A DNA stretch of 64,000 nucleotides from DAOUMU01 sp034409055 (GCA_034409055.1 DAOUMU010000266.1:13559-77558); one strand, 5' to 3'; shown: positions 8,357 to 16,895, counted from the stretch's first letter. Numbers and translations: made by a program. Notes: generated by a model not told the origin, from the letters alone.

Positions 8357-10093
8357 ATGGCCCGAAAACGCCGAAACAACCGCGATCAGATGAAATGGTA
8401 TCGCGTTGATTTACATTTGCACACCCCTGGTTCAAAAGACTACCAGGAACCAGAGATTAGTTACCTGGATATTTTACAAAAAGCCGAAAATGTCGGCCTG
8501 GATATTATCGCTTTTACGGATCATAACACGGTTGGAGGGATAAGGGCCCTCCGGACCGAAATAGAAGATCTTGAACTTTTAGAGCGACTGAAACGGATAA
8601 ACCCGGATGAAAAACAGCAATTAGAACGATATCGTCACCTCTTAAATAATGTTTTGCTATTACCCGGCTTTGAACTAACCGCCACCCTCGGATTTCATAT
8701 TTTAGGTATCTTTCCTCCTGAAACAACAATCCGAGAATTGGAACATATTTTGCTGAACCTGCGCGTGCCCCCCGATCTGCTAGACGAAGGTTCAACGAAT
8801 GTGGGGGCTACGGTTGATGTCCTCACGGCCTATCGTATTATCAACGAGGCCGGAGGGCTGGCTATTGCTGCCCACGCTAATTCTTCCAATGGGGTAGCTA
8901 TGCAGGATTTTGATTTTGGCGGGCAAACCAAAATTGCCTATACTCAAGATCCTAATCTGCATGCCCTGGAAGTAACCGACCTGGAAAGCAAGCGCAGGCG
9001 GACAACGGCTAACTTTTACAACGGTTCCAAACCGGAATATCCGCGTCGTATGCATTGCATTCAGGGTTCGGATGCACACCGACTTCACCGGGATCCCAAT
9101 GATAAAAACCGGCTGGGAGTAGGAGACCGGGTGACTGAAATACAACTGCCGGAGCCGACTTTTGAAGCTCTAAAGGAACTTTTCTTCAGCACGGACTTTT
9201 CCAGGACGCGTCCCTTCCGTCCGGCCCAAGCTCCCTTCGACCATGTTCAGGCTGCCCGGAAACAGGGCACAAATATTGTCCAATCTTTCCATAAAGCAAT
9301 GGCCCGCCGGGGTGGTCACTTGTACGCCATCATATGCGACATCTGCGCCTTTGCCAACACCAATGGTGGCACTATTTACGTGGGTCTGTCCGATGCTCCT
9401 GACAGCCCGGTGATTGGCCTGGCCAAACCGCAGGAGGGAGCTCAGATTATTCGCCACGAAGTTGAAAAGAAAATTACCCCGCCCCTTGATATTCAAATTG
9501 ACCAACAAGAAACTCGAGGCAAAAAGGTTCTGCAAATCTCGATACCGGTTGGCGACGACCCGCCCTATGTGATTGATGAAAATAAAATCTACGTCAGAGA
9601 TGAAACCGATACCAATCTGGCCGTACGCGATGAAATTGTCGCTTTGGTCAAACGAAGCTTAAAGATAAAAGATGCAGACGTTGAACCCGAGACCACCTTA
9701 TCAGAGGTCGAGATTGATCTATCATCCCAAAACGGCGTATCTCCCGAACCAAAAACCGGGGTCGAAATCGTGTTGGCAGAGGTTCGCAAGGGCATCACTT
9801 ACTACAGCTTGAGAGATCTGCGCAACGGCGATATTGTGCATAACGTGACTAAAAAATCGGCCAGGAAGTTGTGGCAATATGCGCTGACCGAACACGAAAC
9901 CAATGCGGTTGACGTCAACAAAGTGGAATGGCATGGCGACATTGGGGTCTGGAAGAAATACAAACGGGGTGGTCAAACTCGATTTGATCTGGTTCAACGT
10001 GACTCTGATAACAACGTCCACGTATATTACGGCGTTACTGAAAATGGCATTCAGGGACCGTGGCAAAAATTAATTGATAATCAGGAAGCATAG
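8357..10093 (+). CDS. PHP-domain phosphoesterase fused to AlbA_2 (Schlafen-type) domain
   Basis: Residues 1 to about 310 are a PHP metal-dependent phosphoesterase. Its motifs are DLHLHTPGSKD, FTDHNTVGG, LPGFELTA, IAAHANSS and QGSDAHRLHRD, which supply the usual His/Asp metal ligands. Residues about 320-450 are an AlbA_2 domain (CAFANTNGGTIYVGLSD, IPVGDDPPYVIDENKIYVR), a fold found in Schlafen-like and putative nucleic-acid-binding proteins. The last 130 residues are an unassigned domain. The start at 8357 (MARKRRNN) is chosen because GAGG lies 7 bp upstream; an in-frame ATG at 8309 has no such site. The gene stands alone. The PHP activity on nucleotides or nucleic acid and the AlbA_2 pairing suggest a nucleic-acid-related or defence role, but this is inference. 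Confidence 0.85.
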   Translation: MARKRRNNRDQMKWYRVDLHLHTPGSKDYQEPEISYLDILQKAENVGLDIIAFTDHNTVGGIRALRTEIEDLELLERLKRINPDEKQQLERYRHLLNNVLLLPGFELTATLGFHILGIFPPETTIRELEHILLNLRVPPDLLDEGSTNVGATVDVLTAYRIINEAGGLAIAAHANSSNGVAMQDFDFGGQTKIAYTQDPNLHALEVTDLESKRRRTTANFYNGSKPEYPRRMHCIQGSDAHRLHRDPNDKNRLGVGDRVTEIQLPEPTFEALKELFFSTDFSRTRPFRPAQAPFDHVQAARKQGTNIVQSFHKAMARRGGHLYAIICDICAFANTNGGTIYVGLSDAPDSPVIGLAKPQEGAQIIRHEVEKKITPPLDIQIDQQETRGKKVLQISIPVGDDPPYVIDENKIYVRDETDTNLAVRDEIVALVKRSLKIKDADVEPETTLSEVEIDLSSQNGVSPEPKTGVEIVLAEVRKGITYYSLRDLRNGDIVHNVTKKSARKLWQYALTEHETNAVDVNKVEWHGDIGVWKKYKRGGQTRFDLVQRDSDNNVHVYYGVTENGIQGPWQKLIDNQEA

Positions 10094-10184
10094 GACAAAA
10101 GCCCTAAAGTATTTGCTTGACATCCTCCCCAATCAAATGGCATAATGAAGATGTTAAACTAAAATTAGACTGGTTTCCAGGGCA

Positions 10185-10346
10185 AAACGTAGGCAAGGCA
10201 TCCCCATGCCTTGCCGTTGGCGCATAGGGATGCACCAAAAACGTAGGCAAGGCATCCCCATGCCTTGCCGCTGGCGCATAGGGATACACCAAAAACGTAG
10301 GCAAGGCATCCCTATGCCTTGCCGCTGGTGCATAGGGATACACCAG
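10185..10346. repeat. Three tandem 54-bp units, each with a hairpin
   Basis: The core CGTAGGCAAGGCAT recurs at 10188, 10242 and 10296, an exact 54-bp period with few substitutions. Each unit holds a 10-bp stem, GGCAAGGCAT and ATGCCTTGCC, with a 4-nt loop, plus GCATAGGGA which can pair with TCCCTATGC in the third unit. There is no variable spacer, so this is not a CRISPR. The minus-strand frames across it are artefacts of the repeat. Confidence 0.85.
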
Positions 10347-10447
10347 CTACAGTTTTGCACTGAGTACTAGACTGAACTGCTCGGCAAATAGCCGTGTTGG
10401 ATGAGCAATAGCTCACATTAACTGCACTTTAAAAACAATTTTTGGTT

Positions 10448-10566
10448 TTGCGTCAAATCTTTATCGGGTATACAGCCCCGACCTGTTTTGACGTAAACTT
10501 TTGGCGAGGAGTCTTATGAACCAAGTATACCAAGCCCATACCAATTTTTTGGTGTGGGCTTTTTTT
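10448..10566 (+). ncRNA. Candidate short transcript ending in a strong terminator
   Basis: TTGCGT (10448) and TATACA (10469-10474), 15 bp apart, form a weak promoter. A 12-bp stem (10533-10544 with 10549-10560, loop TTTT) followed by six T forms a strong terminator. The predicted RNA would be about 85 nt. A GAGGAG site and ATG (10516) open a short frame whose first codons overlap the terminator stem, so an attenuator-type leader for the gene at 10701 is also possible. Confidence 0.4.
10533..10566 (+). terminator. Rho-independent terminator
   Basis: AGCCCATACCAA pairs with TTGGTGTGGGCT (one G-T wobble) around TTTT and is followed by a T tract. The nearest upstream gene ends 440 bp earlier, so it probably ends a short transcript rather than that gene. 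Confidence 0.75.
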
Positions 10567-10587
10567 GTCCAAAACGCTAACGATGGA

Positions 10588-11234
10588 ATTGGGTATTGGA
10601 GGCGGCTGTTGGTCAATGGGGAGCGTATAAGAACGGTTCTATCCACCATGTTGGGGCATAGCCCCTTGAAAGCATAGCTCAAAATAAACAGGAGGAACGT
10701 ATGAGAAAAATAATATCTATTATGGTAATTGTTGTCTTGCTGCAATTGATTGCCGTTTCGGTCAGTCATGCAGCGCCACCGGCCAGTGGACCCGGTGATT
10801 ATGGTTACTATGACCGTGGCTGTTACCATCGTATCTACTGCTACCCCCATCGTTGCTACACACCTCGCTACTATTCTTATGGCTACTATCATCGTGGTTA
10901 CTACAAGCCCAGCTACTACAGTAGATACTACAAGCCTAACTACAACCGTGGTTACTACAGGTCTGGCTACTATCCTTATGGCTACTACTATCGTGGCTAC
11001 TACAAACCCCGTGACTATGGTTACAATTATTACCGCAGCTACGATAATCGGGCCTATTACAGTCGTCCCTATTACGATGGCAGGTACAGGTACAGCTATT
11101 AACTGACACCTAATAACATAGCACCGTCTCCCTGCCATAAGCTTCAGACATAATTCAGCCATACTTGCTTACCTACCAGGGTAGAACTTTTTTATACGCC
11201 TAATGTTGACCATTGGCCGCCTCCAGTACCCAAT
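10588..11234. repeat. Imperfect inverted repeat of about 50 bp flanking the Tyr-rich gene
   Basis: The left arm begins ATTGGGTATTGGAGGCGG (10588-10605) and continues to GTTCTA near 10642. The right arm ends CCGCCTCCAGTACCCAAT (11217-11234) and begins near 11181. The arms share TTGGTCAA-like, GCGTATAA and GTTCTA blocks. The enclosed 0.65 kb holds only the gene at 10701-11102, as in a small mobile cassette. No flanking target duplication was found. Confidence 0.6.
10701..11102 (+). CDS. Secreted tyrosine-rich repeat protein
   Basis: The 133-residue protein starts with a clear signal peptide: MRKIISIM, a hydrophobic core to about residue 20, and cleavage after SVSHA. The mature part has about 41 tyrosines in roughly 109 residues, in irregular units such as GYYHRGYYKPSYY and GYYYRGYYKP, with many Arg, Gly and Pro and three Cys near the N-terminus. 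A strong AGGAGG site sits 5 bp before the ATG. No known family was recognised. Such Tyr/Gly/Arg-rich low-complexity chains suggest a structural or cross-linked surface protein (inference). It lies inside a long inverted repeat and downstream of a terminator. Confidence 0.75.
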   Translation: MRKIISIMVIVVLLQLIAVSVSHAAPPASGPGDYGYYDRGCYHRIYCYPHRCYTPRYYSYGYYHRGYYKPSYYSRYYKPNYNRGYYRSGYYPYGYYYRGYYKPRDYGYNYYRSYDNRAYYSRPYYDGRYRYSY

Positions 11235-11300
11235 AGTGTCACGAACGGGGCAGGCGCAAGGCCATGCCCTTACTCCCGAATTTTAACCTTGACAAGTATT

Positions 11301-11417
11301 GGTGCCTGACCAAGAAAATTTTGATGAATGGTAGTGACGACTTTAGTCGTTGATTAAGCGGCAAAAACGACTAAAGTCGTTACTACGAACCTATCACAAT
11401 CAATTTGGTCAGGTACT
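11301..11417. repeat. Foldback (MITE-like) element with nested inverted repeats
   Basis: The outer arms GGTGCCTGACCAA (11301) and TTGGTCAGGTAC (to 11416) enclose inner arms at 11332-11350 and 11367-11385. The inner arms pair over 19 bp with one mismatch (TAGTGACGACTTTAGTCGT). The unit is about 117 bp and has no coding capacity. Confidence 0.75.
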
Positions 11418-11601
11418 AGTTTGATTGCGGCTTGACTGCGCTGTGAAATCCTCTACCTGTCGTCCCCTATTATTCCTGACAAATAACAATTACTGTCTCC
11501 TAACCAAGATTTAAGGATTTTCTCCACAAGTAGTATAATCGTAAAGCGGCACGATAAGCGAACAGTAATTATCCTCATATCCCCAATCATCACCAGGACG
11601 T

Positions 11602-11629
11602 TTGTCCCATCAGAGTCATGATGTATACT
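11602..11629 (+). promoter_or_regulatory. Probable promoter of the PFK-fold/ABC gene cluster
   Basis: TTGTCC (11602-11607), a 16-bp spacer and TATACT (11624-11629) precede the start at 11671 by about 40 bp. The -35 box is imperfect. Confidence 0.45.
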
Positions 11630-11670
11630 AAGTTCAAATTTATCTTAAACATCTTGAGGAGGGTGAAACT

Positions 11671-12837
11671 ATGGCCAAACGAATCGGCCTACTTACAGGC
11701 GGAGGCACTTCACCGGGCCTGAATTTTTGTCTAAAAACAATTATCCATAATGCTATCGACCGGGGCTACGAGGTTGTTGGTATCCGTAAAGGGTGGGAGG
11801 GGCTTATACATTACGACCCCGAAGACCCGGTTACCCACGCCGATAATGCCATGATTATGACCAAGCCCAGGGTCCGCGATATTGATCGGATGGCGGGTTC
11901 ATTCTTACATTGCAGTCGCATCGACCCGGCCCAACTCAATGCAAAAGACGCGCCTCTCTTCTTGCGAGTCAGTGCCGACCCGGAACAGCCCCTGGATCTA
12001 ACTAACCACGTCAAGCGGGCGCTCGACCATTTGCAACTTGAGGCCCTGATTGTGCTGGGATCTAACACCTCACTCAGGTTCGGCGCGCGTTTGAGCCAGG
12101 AAGGCGTGCCTGTGATTGGCATCCCCAAATCGGTCCATAATGACATCCCGGGCACCACTTATACACTCGGCACCTCGACCGCCGTGCGCCGGGGGGTGGG
12201 CTTCGTACACGAGGTACGCGAGATTGCTGCCTCACGGGAGGAAATTGCCGTCATCTCCGTTCTGGGCCACGACACCGGGCTGACCACCATGTTCATCTCT
12301 ATGTTTGCTAATGCGGACCGTACCCTTATTCCAGAAGTTTCCTTCGATCCCCAGCAGTTGGGTGAACTATTACTCGATGATAAACGCAAAATCCCCAGCA
12401 ATTATGCCATTCTGGTCATGAGCGAATTCGCTCACATCAACCCAACAAAAGCACCCGAGCAGGTAGCGCTCTTATCGGCTGACGTCGTGGTGGCCGGGGA
12501 ACGGGGCAGCGGGCCTATGGTGGTTCGTGTTTTGGAAGAAGTTACCGGGGAGCACCTCTTACACCAGCCCCTCTCTTACCTGACCCGTACCGGCGATGTC
12601 GATGGCTGGGATCTGCTGGCAGCCACCAATTTTGGCATCATCGCCGTAGACCTGGTAGCCAAGGGCAAGACCGGCCGGATGGTGGCTTTTCGTCTCGAGC
12701 ACGGCTATATCGATGTTCCACTCGAAGACGTAACCCAACCGTATGACGTGAATGTAGCCGAATTCTACAATGCCGAATCTTACACGGTCAAGCATAACAT
12801 CTTTACGGTGGGAGCCATGAGATCGTTGGGGCTTTGA
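11671..12837 (+). CDS. 6-phosphofructokinase-family protein with altered active site
   Basis: The 388-residue chain has the PFK fold throughout: the N-terminal GGGTSPGLN loop (10-18), LIVLGSNTS (127-134), GIPKSVHNDIPGT (150-161), VISVLGHDTG (195-203), and IPEV. In active enzymes these read GGDAPGMN, GGDGS, P(K/G)TIDNDI and MGR. Here the catalytic Asp of TIDND is His156, the Mg-binding Asp of GGDGS is replaced (GSNTS), and the MGR arginine is His200. Sugar-phosphate kinase activity is therefore doubtful; a regulatory or different catalytic role is possible. A GAGGAGGG ribosome-binding site precedes the ATG. It is first in the direction of the ABC genes that start 68 bp after it. Database annotation would probably still say 6-phosphofructokinase. 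Confidence 0.8.
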   Translation: MAKRIGLLTGGGTSPGLNFCLKTIIHNAIDRGYEVVGIRKGWEGLIHYDPEDPVTHADNAMIMTKPRVRDIDRMAGSFLHCSRIDPAQLNAKDAPLFLRVSADPEQPLDLTNHVKRALDHLQLEALIVLGSNTSLRFGARLSQEGVPVIGIPKSVHNDIPGTTYTLGTSTAVRRGVGFVHEVREIAASREEIAVISVLGHDTGLTTMFISMFANADRTLIPEVSFDPQQLGELLLDDKRKIPSNYAILVMSEFAHINPTKAPEQVALLSADVVVAGERGSGPMVVRVLEEVTGEHLLHQPLSYLTRTGDVDGWDLLAATNFGIIAVDLVAKGKTGRMVAFRLEHGYIDVPLEDVTQPYDVNVAEFYNAESYTVKHNIFTVGAMRSLGL

Positions 12838-12905
12838 GGTTGAATGTTTACACAGAACCGGAATTGTTAATTTAGAGAGTTTATAGTTCACAGTTGAGGT
12901 CAGGC

Positions 12906-13637
12906 ATGGCTGAACAGAATGGCAGAGAACCTATCGTCAATGTTAAGGAAGTAGTTAAAAAATTTATCGTGGGCCACAATACTGAAATCACCATTCTCAA
13001 AGGGATTTCATTCAAGGTGTATCCGGGGGAATTTGTGATGATTGTGGGACCATCGGGGAATGGTAAATCAACGCTCCTCAATATGTGTACGGGGATTGAC
13101 TATCCCAGTGGTGGCCAGGTGCTGGTTACGGGTAAAGAGATCCACAGTATGAATGCCAATCAACAGTCGTTATGGCGAGGGAAAAATGTAGGCATTGTCT
13201 TTCAATTTTTCCAGATGATGCCGACATTGACCCTATTCAACAACGTGATGTTGCCGATGGAACTGGCCGGCAAGTACAGTGGCAAGGAGCGGAAAAAGCG
13301 AGCTGAGTATCTCTTGGAAATGGTCGGCCTCAAAGAGCAGATGCATAAATTACCCAGCATGGTTAGCGGCGGCCAACAGCAACGGGCAGCGATTTCCCGG
13401 GCTATTGCTAACGACCCACCTCTACTCATTGCCGATGAGCCAACCGGAAACCTTGACCAGAAATCGGCCCATCTTGTTTTTGATATCTTTAAACAGTTGG
13501 TCGACGAAGGGAAAACAATTATGATGGTTACCCACGATAAAGAACTGGCCACGCAGGTATCGCGTCAGATTGAAATCGTCAACGGTAGGATTACTAAGGA
13601 TGAGTATCGGACCCGTCGGGATTGGGGCGGAAGCTAA
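12906..13637 (+). CDS. ABC transporter ATP-binding protein (MacB/LolD type)
   Basis: This is a complete nucleotide-binding domain of about 243 residues: Walker A GPSGNGKST, Q-loop QFFQMMP, signature VSGGQQQR, Walker B LLIADEPTGNLD and the H-loop MMVTHD. The NGK Walker A and FFQMMPTLT Q-loop resemble the LolD/MacB class that pairs with FtsX-like permeases, and such a permease follows 80 bp later. The ATG at 12906 is chosen over an in-frame TTG 12 bp upstream because GAGGTCAGG lies just before it. Systems of this class work mechanically on the envelope (lipoprotein release, efflux, peptide sensing) rather than as classical importers. The substrate is unknown. Confidence 0.92.
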   Translation: MAEQNGREPIVNVKEVVKKFIVGHNTEITILKGISFKVYPGEFVMIVGPSGNGKSTLLNMCTGIDYPSGGQVLVTGKEIHSMNANQQSLWRGKNVGIVFQFFQMMPTLTLFNNVMLPMELAGKYSGKERKKRAEYLLEMVGLKEQMHKLPSMVSGGQQQRAAISRAIANDPPLLIADEPTGNLDQKSAHLVFDIFKQLVDEGKTIMMVTHDKELATQVSRQIEIVNGRITKDEYRTRRDWGGS

Positions 13638-13717
13638 AGCAATTAACAATTAGCAATTAGAAATGAATAATTTACTAACACTACTAATTGGTAATTGGTA
13701 TTGGAGGCATTGATTTT

Positions 13718-16117
13718 ATGCTAAAAGGTGTACTCCGAAAGAAAATTTTGAGCGATTTATTCGATAATATGTCTCGGACCATTCAGGTGGTCATCATTAT
13801 CTCGATTGGGTCAATTGCAGTTGGCGCTATTATGGGCTCTCTCCAATTTATCCAGCAAGATATTACCACCAACTGGCTGGAGAACAAGCCGGCCTCCATT
13901 GGTCTAAGTCTTGGAAATAAAGGTATCGATCAAGATATGATCGATAGCATCAGGAAATTTAAGGAGGTTGATCAAGCCGAAGGGCAGTTCAGCGAGGGCA
14001 TTAAGTGGCGGCGCAGCCCGGATGAACCCTGGCAACCGGCCATATTGCGCGCTCGGGAAGACTATAAGGATATGAAGCTTTTCACCCTCAGATTAGAAGA
14101 GGGGGACTGGCCCCAAAATAAGATCATGACGATCAATCGGGGCTATGGTCTCAAGACCGGAGATCGCGTTTATCTTTTTATCAATGACAAAGAACGGCTG
14201 GTAGAAATCGGGGGAGTGACCCGGTATCAAAACGCGCCTCCGCCCAATTTTGGCGGCGATCCGACCTTTTTTACGACCAAAGAACATTTTACCGAACTGA
14301 CCGGCATTAGAAATTATACCTATGTCACCGCCTCGACACCGGGAAAATACACCGAAGAAAGGGCCAAAGCAGCGGCCACACGAATCGAAGATCAGATAGA
14401 GGGTGAAGATGTTGAGGTCTATCCCGGTACCAATGAGGGTACTAAAATTATTGATCCGGGCAAACATCCGGCCCAAGATCCGATTGATGGTGTCTTTTTT
14501 ATTTTGCAGGTGATGGCCTTTGCCGCCCTGATCCTGGGCTTGTTTCTGGTATACAATACCATCACCGCTATCATCAGCCAACAGGTACCCCAAATCGGGG
14601 TACTCAAGGCGATTGGGGCTACCCGCGGTCAGATACTGCTTCTTTACTACACCACCGTCTTGATTTATGGTCTGCTGGCTATAGTGGTTTCTGTTCCGCT
14701 AGGAGCGCTAGCAGCCCATAGCCTGCGAACCTGGTTAGTTGATTTCATGACGATGGACCCTGGCCCATTTGGTATCTCGTCCCGAACTGCACTGACCCAG
14801 GTGCTTATCTGCATTCTTTCCCCCCTGATTATTTCAACCCTGCCCATCTTGCGGGGGGCAGGCATTACCGTCCGGGAGGCCATTAGCAGTTACGGTCTCA
14901 CCGGTGGCGGGGGCTTGATTGACCGTTTGATGGCTAAACTAACTTTCGTCTCCCGAATGACCTCCATGGCCGTCAGTAATACCTTCCGCAACAAGACGCG
15001 GGTATTTATGACCCAAATCACCCTGGTTGGGGCCGGCATTTTATTCATGGCGGTGATGAGTGCCCAAACTTCGATCAGATTTACCTTTGGCCCGGTCTTG
15101 TTCGACACCCTAAGAACCAATATCATTCTCGGCTTTGAGGACGAAGAACGGTTCACAAGCGTTGAACGTCTGGTGCGACGCACTGAACCGAGGGCTTCTG
15201 AGATCGAAATGTGGGCCCCGGTCAGGGGGGAGATGCGTCTGGCAAACCAACCCGAGTCTTTTGACGACCGGAACGTGACAATCACCGGGATGCCCATTCC
15301 GTCCGAGATTTACGGCCCCCAAATGCGGACCGGACGCTGGCTGCAAACCGGTGATACTTACGCCCTGGTGATGCACCAAAAGGAGGCGACAGAAGTCGGG
15401 GTAAAGGTTGGTGACTGGGTGACCCTGGACATTCCGACCAAAGGAGAGACGGACTGGCTAGTCGTCGGGCTGGTGAATGATCCCATTAATGACCGTCGAA
15501 TCATTGCCCCGCGCCAGACACTACTCATCGCCGACCGGCAGGTGGGTCGAGGCAATGATCTATTTGTAAGAACAAAAGACATCACGCCCGATGAGGATGT
15601 GATGGTGGCCGCCAATCTACGCCGCCGTTTCAACGAGCGAGGCTATGACCTGCAAGCCAATAAAACCGACACACTTCTGCTGTTGTCCGAAGACGTTATC
15701 CAGCAGTTCAACATTATTGTCTATCTGCTGCTGATAATGGCCATCCTGATTGCCATTATCGGTGGTATCGCCCTGAGCGGTGTTTTATCCATCAACGTTA
15801 TGGAGCGGCGGGTCGAAATTGGTATTCTGCGCTCTATCGGCGCTTCCAATACCGCCATTGGTACCCTGTTCATCACCGAAGGAGTTATTCTGGGCTGGCT
15901 GAGTTGGCTGATCGCCGTGCCGATCAGTATTCCCTTTGGTATGGCTTTGAATACAGCCGTTGGCCTGTCTGTGAACGCCAAATTGGTTTTTGACTATTCC
16001 GTGACCAGCATCTGGATCTGGTTGATCATTATTACCGGGCTAGGTATTGCCGCCAGTTGGTTTCCGGCCAGGGGAGCGATCAGCGTTAGTGTGCGGGAAA
16101 GTTTGTCGTACGAATAA
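13718..16117 (+). CDS. ABC transporter permease, FtsX-like, duplicated
   Basis: The protein has about 799 residues. One transmembrane segment near the N-terminus (IQVVIIISIGSIAVGAIMG) leads to a large extracytoplasmic MacB-PCD-like region. A first FtsX core follows (FILQVMAFAALILGLFLV, then QIGVLKAIGATRGQILLLYY). A second N-terminal helix and periplasmic domain and a second FtsX core come next (LLLIMAILIAIIGGIALSG, VEIGILRSIGASNTAIGTLF). It is therefore a fusion of two permease halves. The start at 13718 has GGAGG 10 bp upstream. It lies between two related ATPase genes, which probably pair with it as a heteromeric ABC unit. Confidence 0.92.
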   Translation: MLKGVLRKKILSDLFDNMSRTIQVVIIISIGSIAVGAIMGSLQFIQQDITTNWLENKPASIGLSLGNKGIDQDMIDSIRKFKEVDQAEGQFSEGIKWRRSPDEPWQPAILRAREDYKDMKLFTLRLEEGDWPQNKIMTINRGYGLKTGDRVYLFINDKERLVEIGGVTRYQNAPPPNFGGDPTFFTTKEHFTELTGIRNYTYVTASTPGKYTEERAKAAATRIEDQIEGEDVEVYPGTNEGTKIIDPGKHPAQDPIDGVFFILQVMAFAALILGLFLVYNTITAIISQQVPQIGVLKAIGATRGQILLLYYTTVLIYGLLAIVVSVPLGALAAHSLRTWLVDFMTMDPGPFGISSRTALTQVLICILSPLIISTLPILRGAGITVREAISSYGLTGGGGLIDRLMAKLTFVSRMTSMAVSNTFRNKTRVFMTQITLVGAGILFMAVMSAQTSIRFTFGPVLFDTLRTNIILGFEDEERFTSVERLVRRTEPRASEIEMWAPVRGEMRLANQPESFDDRNVTITGMPIPSEIYGPQMRTGRWLQTGDTYALVMHQKEATEVGVKVGDWVTLDIPTKGETDWLVVGLVNDPINDRRIIAPRQTLLIADRQVGRGNDLFVRTKDITPDEDVMVAANLRRRFNERGYDLQANKTDTLLLLSEDVIQQFNIIVYLLLIMAILIAIIGGIALSGVLSINVMERRVEIGILRSIGASNTAIGTLFITEGVILGWLSWLIAVPISIPFGMALNTAVGLSVNAKLVFDYSVTSIWIWLIIITGLGIAASWFPARGAISVSVRESLSYE

Positions 16118-16153
16118 ATAAAAGCTCACAATTCTCACGTAGGAGAAGTCATA

Positions 16154-16882
16154 ATGGTTAAAAACAATGGAAACGATCCGCTTATCGCAATCAAAGATGT
16201 CAAAAAGAGTTTTCCGGTCGGTGATGGTGAGGTGACCATTCTCAAGGGTATCTCTTTTGACATCCAGACCGGAGAATTTGTCTCCATCGTGGGGCCTTCC
16301 GGCAACGGGAAATCAACTTTGCTGAATATGATTACCGGGATCGACCGGCCTACCAGTGGCGAGGTGATGGTTGTCGGAAAAAACCTCAATAAACTGAGCG
16401 AAAATCGAATGGCCCTGTGGCGTCGCCATAACGTGGGGATTATCTTCCAATTCTTTCAGATGCTGCCTGCCCTGACCCTACTTGAAAACGTTATCCTGCC
16501 CATGGATTTGGCTCACAAGTATACCCCCAAGGAACGTCGAGAACGAGCTATGTACCTGTTAGACAGAGTCGGCTTGGCCGATCAAGCCGACAAGGCTCCC
16601 AATGCAGTCAGCGGCGGCCAACAGCAACGGGCCGGGATTGCCCGGGCCGTGGCTGTGGACCCCCCCTTGATTGTCGGCGATGAACCGACGGGTAGACTTG
16701 ACCCGAAAGGGGCCGAGGTCTGTTTTGAACTCTTTGAAGAGTGGGTGGCGGAGGGCAAAACAATGTTAATGGTCACGCACGATAAGGCCCTGGCCGCGCG
16801 AGTGGCCCGTAAAATTGAAATTATCGATGGCTATGTCACCCGTGATGAGTACATCGGTTGGGGCGATTGGGCCGGAAGCTAA
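16154..16882 (+). CDS. ABC transporter ATP-binding protein (MacB/LolD type), second copy
   Basis: The 242-residue ATPase has Walker A GPSGNGKST, Q-loop QFFQMLPALT, signature VSGGQQQR, Walker B LIVGDEPTGRLDPKG and H-loop MLMVTHD. It is clearly a paralog of the ATPase at 12906. Walker B carries GDEPTGR in place of the usual ADEPTGN, but the catalytic Glu is kept. An AGGAG site precedes the ATG. Two different ATPases flanking one duplicated permease suggest a heterodimeric motor (inference). The gene ends 13 bp before a small membrane protein. Confidence 0.92.
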   Translation: MVKNNGNDPLIAIKDVKKSFPVGDGEVTILKGISFDIQTGEFVSIVGPSGNGKSTLLNMITGIDRPTSGEVMVVGKNLNKLSENRMALWRRHNVGIIFQFFQMLPALTLLENVILPMDLAHKYTPKERRERAMYLLDRVGLADQADKAPNAVSGGQQQRAGIARAVAVDPPLIVGDEPTGRLDPKGAEVCFELFEEWVAEGKTMLMVTHDKALAARVARKIEIIDGYVTRDEYIGWGDWAGS

Positions 16883-16895
16883 GGGATTTGTACTG

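Noticed and set aside
10185..10346. CRISPR array
   Set aside because: The whole 54-bp unit repeats; there are no unique spacers and no cas genes.
10104..10360. Minus-strand repetitive proteins (YPYAPAARHGDALP type)
   Set aside because: They are produced by the 54-bp tandem hairpin repeat; no start signal and no conserved domain.
10516..10677. 54-codon frame with a GAGGAG site as an ordinary gene
   Set aside because: Its early codons form the stem of a strong terminator and the product resembles nothing; kept only as part of the attenuator hypothesis.
10461..11162. 233-residue minus-strand Val/Ile-rich frame
   Set aside because: It is the antisense of the tyrosine-rich gene, whose TAY-rich codons read as GTA/ATA on the other strand.
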